A stretch of 64,000 bases of DNA, taken from the NCBI GenBank assembly GCA_015143295.1, contig CM026574.1:12526938-12590937 (forward strand), written 5' to 3'. A program made the translations under genes and the position numbers. The notes beneath the pieces are model-generated. The model saw only the letters and a list, made by a program, of their open reading frames with translations. It was not told where the DNA came from and did not search any database. Every line of letters begins with the position of its first letter. The stretch's first letter is position 1. This DNA comes from Tetracentron sinense (Eukaryota > Streptophyta > Magnoliopsida > Trochodendrales > Trochodendraceae). Below, one piece after another: positions 46,126 through 60,921 of the stretch.

Positions 46126-48060
46126 CTTTTCTGAAGTTTTTCAAATGTGAATTGGAAGTCTAGTTTGATGAAAAAGTATAATGAGAAAGAGTTCTATAGA
46201 TAAGTTAAGGACTAGACAGTGGACTTATTCCAATCCCGGAAGCTTATATGCGATATCGGATTTGTGGAATGACTTATTTATAAACATATTGTAAGAAATG
46301 ACTTGCAAGTAATTTTCTAATCTCTTGTGGTAAATTATAATGTGTGATGTCTATAATTATAATTTGTGGAAGTTTAGCGGCTTTCATAAAATGTATTTGC
46401 TTTAATAGAATCAATAGGAAAGACTTTCCAAGATTCCATTTTAGAATCTAGTAGGTCTCACAATTGGAGATATGAGATCTCTTTAGATCCCCCACACAAG
46501 AATCTTTTAAAGGTGTTTAATTTAATTATGAATTAAATTAATTAATTTTCTCTATGATTAATAATGATACTATACGGTATAGCAAAGCTCTCATTCATAT
46601 ACAATATGAATAATCCAAAAAGGATTAGTGTATAAGAGTGTGGCCTACCTAAGGTGGGACGCGCACTCCTCTCCCTCTTATTTATATTATCTAATTAAGA
46701 ATAAGATAATGGGCAAAGGTATATGGGACTGGGAACCAACTAGGGTGGGATGTCCCATTGGAATTCAAGTCGGTCGACCGGATTTTCTAAATTTGCCTAG
46801 AAGAACTTCTGATGTCTCTCAAGGCTAGAATCTAGTCACCTAAGGTCCTTATAATGATTCTAGGTCAATTTATCACCTAAGATATGCATGGTATCTAGGT
46901 CACTTACCATCCTATGTGTGAGACAAATGCGATTCTCTGAATGTCTTCAATTGAACTTTTTCGGTTTTCATCATCACAAACTTCGATGTTTAAAGGCAAG
47001 GGCCCAAGACACGACTAAACACATTGTTTTGACACAAGAATATTCCAAGACCAAATTTGGACCTTACAATAATTAAATTAAATAAATAAGTTAGGATTAG
47101 GATATCCAAAATTTTGGACTTTAAATTTAGTTCAATTAGTTTTATTGATTAGGTTAATTGAGAAATTATCTATTCTTTAATTAAGGATAGAGAAGTCATT
47201 TTCTAAATCCTAATTAGATTAGGAATTGAGAGTCAAATTATAGAAGATAGGATATTAGATCTCCCCAAATATTCACAACCCTACGTAAGTTTCTCTCCTC
47301 CTCCCTCTATCTCACTCCCCTCTTTCTCCTCTCCCTTCCTCTTCACCGTGAACTCCATTGAGGGTTTTTGTGGTTGAAAGTTAGGTTTTTTTGCTTTGAA
47401 GATTAAAGAGGTGTTATATCTAATTCAAGATTTAAAGGTTAACACATTCTATTGGATCAATATTTGATCAAAATCCATTCTTTGAAGATCAAGATTGTCA
47501 AAGAAACTATAAAGAAGACTTAAAGAATTAAATAGGTTCATCTTCCTCATTCTTCGGAAGCCTATGGACTCGAAGGAAATTTAGTGTGCTATCTATAAGA
47601 GGCTTTACACTTGAAAAGCTTCATGAAATATATCGTACTCTTAAACCCTTGCTATTGATATTCAGATTTGTTGTTGGAAATTATAAAATAAAAGGATGAT
47701 TTTGGCAAGATAGATTAGATCTATTTACAATTTTTTTATTGTTTTTACTCGATTTATGGATCCAGGGATTCTTTCAAGTTACCCTCCCATCTATGGAGGG
47801 GACTCCAAAATATTTACCTAGCCATCAAGTCTGTTAGGTTTTAAAAACACTAGTTGCCATATTTCAACCTGATTATGGAAATTCAGTTGTACTCTCTAAA
47901 TTATAGGAGGTGATTCAATGGCCATTGCAATCTCATATTGGTAAGAATTCAATTGAGTGTACATCTAAAAGCTACCTAAACTTTTTAAATCCGAATTAAT
48001 AGGTTAGTTGCATTAGACCTAACACAAAAGTGTTCATCTGGGTTTCTTTATTGTTTTTAA
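46126..48060. other. Intergenic DNA without a recognisable gene
   Basis: AT-rich. A pyrimidine-rich CTCCTCCCTCT tract lies at about 47290-47345. A segment at 46860-46960 shares words with 7000-7150. No gene or clear element boundary is visible. Confidence 0.45.
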
Positions 48061-49332
48061 TTTTCCTTCCCCAGTTAGCTAAGCTGAGAGCTTAAGCCTC
48101 CTTACAAGTTTATCAAAAGTCAGTTTGTTACATGCTAGTAGGGGACCCACCATTCCAAGCCTATCGCTGCCCCTCTAGCTAGGATGGTTAAGGTGTGCCC
48201 TTCATTTGGAGAGGCCCTGTTAAAGCTTTAAATAACGGTTTCAATTTGTGCAACAGGTCTAACCAAAATCTAGACGTAATGCTGTAACATAACTGTTTCG
48301 ACTGTTATAGATGGAACCTGTAATGCCCCACCTTATGTAGATGGAAATTAAAAATATATAAAATTAAGGAAAAATATTTAAATTTAATAAACAAACAAAA
48401 GTATTAACACTAAATGCATATTATGCATGTAAATACTAGTCCATCAAGTTTACTAGTCCATCAAGTTTAATGAACGTAGTGAGATAATAAGAATAAAAAT
48501 GCATAACCCAAATAATAATCTAAACTTGCTAATATGCATGAACTATGTATACCCTAATTGGATAAATTAAAAAAATTTATCCAATCAAAAATTCCCAATT
48601 GATTCCCAAAAGTGGGTTATAATATTCAATCGTCAATTCATAGCATAGGTTTGATTTTTTTTATCAAAAAAATAAAATGGAGTGATTATTTCTAGCTCGA
48701 GAGGGGGCAAGAAGTAAATGTTTTTGAAACAAGTATGATATCGGTTTGCGTATTACCGAAAGTAGATAAATGATATTGAAACCCCATAATGGTCTGCCAA
48801 GAATAAAATCATCAATTCACTTTGTTTAGTTTATCATTACTAAGAATTTAAATTTTCACAATGATAGTCTCCTCTTTCTATTCACACGGTCTGTGCATTA
48901 TTGTAAGTTTTTTTTTTTTTCGTAACTCGGGGTGTCCCCCAACCTTCGGGTCAGGACTAAATCCCCTAGGGTGCAACAGGGGTCCGCAACACCAAGTCAG
49001 AATCAGAATGTCACCTTCAATTGTAGTTGTGTAGACATTATAAGGAGAAAATCCTACCATTACCCTGCCTTCCCCCAATTACCACTGAAAAATTCAATGT
49101 TTTATTGTGTGAGACTTTTATTTTTGGGTGTAGCCATCATTTATCTACATTAGTAAATTCAGTATGTCAAATGTTAGCTTGGGCATTGGAGCCCTTGCAA
49201 CACATACCCCCTTGGGGGGATTGGATCCCCCGACCTCCCTCCATTGAAGGCCACACCCCTATCACTCATGCAAGAGGCAGGGGTGCGAGATGACTTGAAA
49301 CTGCCATTATCAAGGTGACTGTACAAAGTTTA
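48061..49332. repeat. Downstream flank of SCPL copy 3, part of the duplication unit
   Basis: Colinear with 8647-16353 of the copy 2 unit once the solo LTR, Mutator-like element, hAT MITE, SINE and copia remnant are removed. Contains empty sites near 48505, 48770 and 48878. Two C/G-rich stretches (48910-48990 and 49190-49290) may be unrelated short repeats. No gene is present. Confidence 0.65.
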
Positions 49333-53813
<4,481 letters not shown>

Positions 53814-54065
53814 TCATAATTCAATAAAATAATGACACGTGGCTCAAAGGACGTTCTAGCATATTACACATACTAAAATCCTTCTTGAGAATCGGTTAAC
53901 AGAATTCCATGTTTATCTGATAATGATGATTCTGGTCATTAATGATCAATGATTTTAAGCTCTCATGCTTTTAGTTCATAAAAAAGATTTTTTGCTCATT
54001 AATGACAAATCTTATCCTTATGTCACTAATGAAAGTTGAAACTATTGCGCCTTTCACGCTATTGA

Positions 54066-54270
54066 CACAGATTCAAGTCCTAACGCCTTTGGATATTGTT
54101 TCAGACTCTAACGCCTTCGGATATCATTTCAGGCTCTAACGCCTTTGGATATTGTTTCAAGCTCTAACGCCTTTGGATGTTGTTTCAGGCTTTAATGCCT
54201 TTAATGTTGATTCAAGCTTCAACGCCTTCGGATATTCTATATGGCTTCAGTGCCTCGTTCTGGCTTTCAA
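54066..54270. repeat. About 33-bp tandem repeat in the gypsy LTR
   Basis: Five to seven copies of a unit like CTCTAACGCCTTTGGATATT followed by GTTTCAGG, decaying at the right end. Confidence 0.85.
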
Positions 54271-54514
54271 CGCCTTTCTCATGATGATGGGCGTGGTATG
54301 GATCAGTACCCTCTTTGTATGCCTTTCTGATGACTTCTGCCAGAAAGGAGATTTGTTTTCTCAGGGGTGAACGGTATGGATTGGTACCTCCCCGTGGGAA
54401 TGAGTGTGGCTGTTTCCCCTCATTACCTATTCCAGTGAAGCATGGATTACTTCCTGGGCTGACAGTCAGGGAGAAAGCATTGAGGATGGATTTTTCCTCA
54501 GTTTCTCTTAAGGC

Positions 54515-54672
54515 CTGACGGGAAGGGTGTCTTCGTCCAACACCTACGATTTCCCTATTGGACCTGAGTTACGGGAAGGGTGTCCTCGTCCAACACCTAT
54601 GATTTCCCTATTGGACCTGAGTTACGGGAAGGGTGTCCTCGTCCAACACCTATGATTTCCCTATTGGACTTG
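54515..54672. repeat. 53-bp tandem repeat in the gypsy LTR
   Basis: Three copies of a unit starting ACGGGAAGGGTGTC and ending GGACCTGAGTT. The second and third are almost identical. Confidence 0.9.
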
Positions 54673-54735
54673 AGATGATTATTAGATGATTATTATCATC
54701 GTTATTATTATTATTATTATTATCATGATTATTAC
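54672..54735. repeat. ATT/ATC trinucleotide microsatellite
   Basis: Interrupted (ATT)n/(ATC)n run. Confidence 0.9.
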
Positions 54736-55079
54736 TCTAGAGGAGTGTTGCTGTCTGAACACTAATATATTACCTCAGTAGGACAGTACACCATGAAAGC
54801 GTATGACCCGCTTTCACGATGTAGTTACCAATTGCTTTTGGGGGAGGATGATGAGTTGTGGTTTGGAGGGCTTAGATAGAATTTGTTAAAAGAGGGATAT
54901 TGAGAATACCGCTTTTAACATTTGAAGAATATATCTGAAAGCTTTGGTCATAAAAGCTTAAAGGAGGTATGGTGACAAAACACCTTTATCTTGATGGAAT
55001 CCAATATTTTCTCTCTAAAAGTCGGTTACAAAAACGGTTATGACAGCTGTACAAGTTAGTTACAATTTTGATAATCACC

Positions 55080-55087
55080 TATAAATA
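55080..55087 (+). promoter_or_regulatory. TATA box of gypsy LTR E
   Basis: TATAAATA within CACCTATAAATAGAGGTG. It lies about 360 bp before the LTR end, a typical U3/R position. Confidence 0.7.
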
Positions 55088-55441
55088 GAGGTGACCCCTC
55101 CCCTACAAGGGAGGAGATTTTTTCTAGAGATTTTTTTGGAGAGATTTTCCTAATTCCGAGAAGATTTCCTAAAAAAAAATCAGTTTTCCAAACAGAATTT
55201 ACAGAGAGGGAAAGTAAAGGATTCATCAAGAAAAAACATTCTGTCACTACTTTTCTTCATCGTTCTTTCTTCTCTCCCTCTGAATCATTTCCTTCTTTTT
55301 CCCCTTTTTCTTTCTTGTGTTTTCTGAATCACTTCTTCCAAAAATAACTCAATTTAGAACGGTCTGGATATCAGATTTAGGCTAGATTGAGGTTGCAGTA
55401 AACCCCATTTCTTCAAAGATCAAAACACCCCTCTACATTTT

Positions 55442-55460
55442 TGGCGACTCTGCTGGGGAC
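55442..55460 (+). other. Primer-binding site of gypsy E
   Basis: TGGCGACTCTGCTGGGGAC, 4 bp after the LTR. It has the general form of Ty3/gypsy primer sites; I do not assign the tRNA. Confidence 0.7.
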
Positions 55461-55484
55461 TTCTGTAACAATTTTTGAGAGAAA

Positions 55485-57888
55485 ATGGTGACTAAAAGAG
55501 GTGCTTCGTCCCAAGCGCATGTTGTTCAAGAAGAAAATAGGGAAGAATCTCATACTTCCAGAGTGGAAGTTCCAGATCTTTTCTGCTGTTCTTGGACCTT
55601 TTCTTGCTCAGTTTCAGGCAACCCAAGTACAGATGCAAGCTCAGATGCAGGCTATCCAAACTCAGGTAGCAGCTCAGCTAGCAGCATCAGAAAAACAAAT
55701 GCAGGAGTTTTTTAAGAAAGCCCATCGTGAAGATAATATTCGCAATCCAGAGAGGTCGCAGGAGCGTACACCTTCTCCGTCTCAACATGACGAAGAAAAT
55801 GACATGCACAATAATCCTCCCAGGAAAGATCCTATTCCTTCTTCTCCACCCTGCAATCATCGTGAACAGGAAGGGAGACATTCCTCATAAATGACAGCCG
55901 AGGATTTCTCTGAAATGTTTGAAAAGGAGCAAGCAAAACGCTCTGGACTTTCGAATGCTTTCGATGCTAGACCCCCCTTTTCAGCAAGAATCATGAGAAT
56001 GGAATATCCAGTAGGATATATCACACCCCAATTCACTCTTTACAATGGAAGAACTGGAAATGCTCGAGAGCATGTGATGCGCTTCACTGATGCATTAAGC
56101 AGATATGCTAACAATGAAGAGCTTCGTCTCCGCGAATTTGCTAAATCTTTGACTAATCGTGCCTTCACTTGGTACACAACTTTGGCTCCAAACTCTATTC
56201 ACTCTTGGGAAGAAATGGTCACTATCTTTTCCAAGAAATTCTTCTCTGTGGAAGACCGTGTTACTCTTAATACTTTGTCAAAAGAGCGGCAAAGACCTAA
56301 TGAAGATCTGACACAATATGTTCACCGCTTTCGATATTTGGTTTTAGATTGTCACGAACCAACAACTGAGGAGCAACTTGTACAAATATGTGTTGATGGA
56401 GCAGCAAAAGAATACAAAGCTTATTTGGAGGTAGCTACTATCCCCTCTTTTGAAAAGCTTTATGATGTTTCTCAAAAACTCAACACAGTCATATCAAGAG
56501 CAACCCTACCAAGGTATGAAGACAGATTTGGTAGGAAGGATAAGAGAGAATCAGCAATGGCGGCAGAAAATTCTGGAAGGCGGCCATTCCAGAGAAATAC
56601 CTCTTATCAATCTGATAAAAAAACAAAGTACAACCCAGAAAATATTCCACCGCCTTTTCCCTGCAGCATAGCCGAAGTACTACGAATCGTGGAAGTATGG
56701 ATCGCTGATGGCGTTTTGTACTTACCATCACCATTCCAAAAGCCTACAGAAGAAGACAAACAGAGCAGCAAATACTGTGTGTATCACCAAACCATACGCC
56801 ATTCAACAAAAGATTGTTTCTCTCTAAGGCGGATTTTTAATGACAAAATAGCTACTGGACACCTGAAAATTTCAACTACTCCTGAAGGATCTGTCCATCA
56901 GGATCCTTTGCCTAATCATAAAGTGAAGGATGTGGTTGCTATGGTCTGTCATAACTCAGCAATTGTTACAGAAAAAGAAATTGAAGAGGAAATTATCCCT
57001 AATGATCAGTCAGCAATAGAAACTCTTTCACAGAGTTCAAAGTTTAAAAACTTCTTTGATCAAATGTATTTCTCAAAAGCGGCAAGAATAGCTGCAACAG
57101 CGGCTTTGACAACAGTTGCAGAAGCTCATTCAGAACATTGTTTTCTTGCCTATTCTGCTACAAGAAAAGCAATGCCGGAAATTCAAGATGTGAGTTTCAC
57201 TGCTGATGATATGAAAGCTTCATCAATAGCTCACAACAAGCCTTTGTATGTTACAGCTTTAATAAACTCTATTGAAGCAAAAAGAGCACTGATAGACCCT
57301 GGGTCTTCCTTAAACCTTATCCCATTATCAACAGCAATAGCAATGGGATTAGATCCTTCAAAGATTTCAAAGCAGCCAATAGAAATATCAGGATTCGGAG
57401 GACAGTGCCAGAACACTATTGGCTATGCTACTATTAATCTTCAAGTGGGGCCAATAAATTCAGCAATAAGAGTCCATGTTATTGAAGCCAACGTAAGCTA
57501 TCATATTCTTCTTGGCCGCCCTTGGATCCACAAGTTCCAGCTAATACCATCAACATTTCATCAATGTGTTAAAGGAATATACAAAGGGAAAGTCATCAGA
57601 ATACTAGCAACTGCCACACCATTTGATAAAGCCGAAGCTCATATTTCAGAGGCATTGTTTTATGATGAGTTGGCTGAAGAAGGTGAAACCGCTTTTGAAA
57701 AGGCCAAAGGAGTTATGCCACCATCATCCACTATTTTAATGCCATCAGAAATTTCAAAGGCCTCAAAAAGATCCCGAGACGAAAGTGTGAAAACAGAAAT
57801 TCTAAGGGGGAATGCTATCAAAGAATCAAGAACTGGGGGCTGTAAGAGGGTAGTACAACCAGATGGAAAGATTGTATATATCTTATGA
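55485..57888 (+). pseudogene. gypsy E gag-protease
   Basis: A likely start is MVTKRGASSQAHV at 55485. A frameshift near 55590 and a TAA at 55888 precede one long open frame from 55891. That frame holds gag (capsid-like, with SWEEMVTIFSKKFF and LTQYVHRFRYL), then a Cys-His motif CVYHQTIRHSTKDC (about 56775-56815). The aspartic protease site follows as ALIDPGSSLNL (about 57290; D-P-G in place of the usual D-S/T-G), with the partner ILLGRPW (about 57505). The frame closes at a TGA at 57886, with the pol frame continuing in the same phase. Confidence 0.88.
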
Positions 57889-59993
57889 CAATCAAAGGAA
57901 ACTGATTCATCAAAAGAAAATCAGATTCCCATGATGGATCAAATATTTCAAGCAGAAGAAACAAGTGAAATGGGGGAAGCGCCAGAACAGATGCAGGATG
58001 CTGTAAAAGCGGTACAAGAAAGTCTTGAAGAAGTAAACATTGCAGAAAATCTATCAGAAAAGCGTCCGGTACTTATCAGTTCCAAGTTGGCCCCAAAAGA
58101 AAAAGAAGAATTAGTAAATTTGCTCAAAGAATACCGAGATATTTTTGCATGGAATTATGAAGAAATGCCAGGGTTAGATCCTACATTGGTCACACATAAA
58201 TTGAATATTGAGCCAGGATATGTACCAATGAAGCAAATGCCAAGAAAATTCAGACCAGATATTGAAGATCAAATCAAAATAGAAGTTGAAAAGCTTTTGA
58301 AAGCAGGTTTTATCAAGCCAATTCAACATCCAACTTGGTTAGCCAATATTGTACCAGTCAAAAAGAAGAATGGGCAAATCCGTTGCTGTGTTGATTTCAG
58401 GGATTTAAACAAGGCATGCCCAAAAGATGAATTTCCTCTACCCAATATGGACCTATTAGTTGATGCAACAGCAGGTCATGATGCTTTTTCATTCATGGAC
58501 GGTTACAGTGGTTACAATCAGATCAAGATGGCAGCAGAAGATGCAGAAAAAACCGCCTTTCGGACACCAATTGGAAATTTTTATTATACAGTTATGCCAT
58601 TTGGGTTGAGAAATGCCGGGGCTACTTATCAAAGAGCTATGACAACCATTTTCCATGATATGTTCCATAATACAGTGGATGATATTGTTATCAAGTCTCG
58701 AAAGCGTTGCAGTCATGTTAAGGATCTAAGAAGAGTTTTTCAACGGTGCCGCCATTATCAGTTAAAAATGAATCCGTTAAAATGCGCTTTCAAAGTTTCT
58801 GCAGGCAAATTCCTGGGGTTCATTGTGAATAGACAGGGTATAGATGTTGATCCTACAAAGGCTCAAGCAATTGCATCCATGACAGCCCCAAGCACAGTCA
58901 AAGAGTTGAAAAGTTTCTTAGGGAAGGTATCCTATATAAGAAGATTCATACCAGGACTAGCAGCTGTCACAGTACCTCTTATGCCACTCCTACGGAAGAA
59001 CTGTGTATTCAAATGGGAATCAGTGCATGAAAAAGCTTTCAAACAACTTCAACAAATGATGAGTTCAACAGCAACTATGATGGCACCAATCCCCAAGAAG
59101 CCTTTGGTCCTGTATCTGGCTTCAACAGAAACCGCTATTGGAGCTCTTCTAGCCCAGGAAGATTTGTCTGGTTGTGAACGGCCAATATACTATCTCAGCA
59201 GAATTCTCAGAGATACAGAATTGAGATACCCTCGGATTGAAAGAAGTTGTTTATCTCTGATCCATGCCTTACAAAAATTCCGTCATTATTTACTATCTCA
59301 TAAAATTTTTCTGATGACAAAATCTGATCCAATCAAATATCTCATTTCAAAACCAGTTCTTTCAGGACGAGCAGCTAAATGGCTCCTTTCATTATCAGAG
59401 TTTGATATTACATGCCTTTGCCCTCGTGCCATCAAAGGACAAGCAGTAGCAGATCTATTGGCAAACTTCCCAGGAAATGATGATTTGAAATTAAAAGAAG
59501 AACTACCAGGAGAATTCCCTGAAGCAATAACTATTGAAACAAAAGAGGAATGGTTCATGTATTTTGACGGATCTAAAACTGCAGATTCAGCTGGGGCAGG
59601 TATTGTGTTAAAAGCTCCTGGGGGTGAGGTAATGTCTTTTTCTTTCAAATTGGATTTTCCTTGCTCTAACAATATAACAGAATATGAAGCTCTTCTCATA
59701 GGTTTGTCAATTGCTAAAGAGTTAAAGGCCAAAAGAATAAATGTAATAGGAGATTCCAACTTGGTAATTAGTCAAATGGAAGGGTCATTCAATGTAAAAG
59801 ATGTTGGTTTGGCTCCCTACAGAACAGCGGTTCAAAGAATAATGACTAATTTTGATGAGATAGAATTCAAATATCAAGAGCGTACAAGAAACCGTCATGC
59901 TGATGCACTTGCTACTTTGGCATCAAAGTTAATATTTGAAGGAGAATCTTCTCAGGTGGTGATTGAAAGGCGTATAATAGCTACACGCTGATG
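57889..59993 (+). CDS. gypsy E pol: reverse transcriptase, RNase H and additional RNase H
   Basis: Same reading phase as gag-protease, first ATG at 57931. RT motifs: CVDFRDLNKACPKDEFPLP, FSFMDGYSGYNQI, MPFGLRNAGATYQR, and TVDDIVIKS at the catalytic site (usual YVDD). RNase H follows with LYLASTETAIGALL and YPRIERSCLSLIHAL. A second, archaeal-like RNase H follows (MYFDGSKTADSAGAGIV, NITEYEALLIGL, GDSNLVISQMEGS) and stops at 59991-59993. About 686 codons are open without interruption. The loss of the Tyr of YVDD is unusual; the two catalytic Asp are kept. Confidence 0.9.
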
Positions 59994-60045
59994 GAAGAAG
60001 TATGCGACACAGAATCAGAAGAAACAGATTGGACGAGAACCAATT

Positions 60046-60424
60046 TTGAAGGATGCCTTCTGCCTTCATGATTCAACAGTAGTCCCTACCACAACACTGA
60101 AAGTCTTAAAGAATTTCTTGCAGATAAATGGGGATCTGTATTTCAAAGGGCCCGAAGGAGTTTTGATGAGATGTGTTGGAGCAAAAGAAGCTAAGAAACA
60201 AATGATGCAAATCCACACAAAAATATGTGGGTATAATCCTTCTGTTAGTCTGTATAGGAGGTACAGCGTTTTGGAATATACTGGCCAACAATGGAGAAAG
60301 ATGCTGCTATGTTACAGAAAGAATGTTTGATTGTCAAATATTGCCAGATAAAGAAGAATGTCACTTACAAATTCTTGGGAAGATTGGAAGAAACCGTAAC
60401 AATGACTATTTCACAGTGGAATAA
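60046..60424 (+). pseudogene. gypsy E integrase N-terminal remnant
   Basis: GDLYFKGPEGVLMRCV and QIHTKICGYNPS match the pre-integrase/zinc-finger stretch. After a frameshift, words like YWPTMEKDAA can be read in another frame. The catalytic integrase core is absent. Confidence 0.7.
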
Positions 60425-60921
60425 TGCCTACTGAATCAAAGGAATCCTTTAGTTTAAGAAGAAGTTGCCAATTATAATTTGAGAAAGGAGAATTATTCAG
60501 AAAAGGATACAACGGTATTGCTCTCAAGTGCTTGGTCTAGGTGAGATGACGTCCTAAATAATTATTTTCTTAATATTCATCGAGGCGAAGAGAACAGGAC
60601 CGGAGTCACTGAAAATGAATATGTCCGTTTGGTTGAATACATCCAATAACAAACCCCAGTGGAGCCTGCATAAGTCCAGAACAAAAAGAAAGACACTGGG
60701 CATTTCAAGATTGGTTAGAGCAGTCTGACGATATTGAACTCCTAGAAAGGAGACCATCTACACTAGGACGGACCCCTACGGGACTCTTAGATTTCTTTGA
60801 AGGATTCTCATCCAGAGGAGAATGAGAGACAGATGATGAACAAGTGCAATCCGATTCCCCTTAAGAAAGGTTAAATATACCTAAGGCCCCGAATCAGAAC
60901 CACTGTCAGATATGACGATCA
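60425..60921 (+). other. Non-coding segment, probably element F
   Basis: No intact frame. It is the transition between element E and F homology; no clear LTR end or TSD is visible. Confidence 0.4.

Noticed and set aside
49190-49293. Possible second SINE with a B-box-like GGGGGATCCAATCC
   Set aside because: I could not identify an A box, a tail or target duplications, so it was not called.
54060-54370. Repeated Phe-Asn-Ala frame in the LTR
   Set aside because: It is a translation of the 33-bp tandem repeat in a non-coding U3 region.
59298-59759. 153-residue minus-strand frame
   Set aside because: Antisense shadow of the gypsy E RNase H domains.
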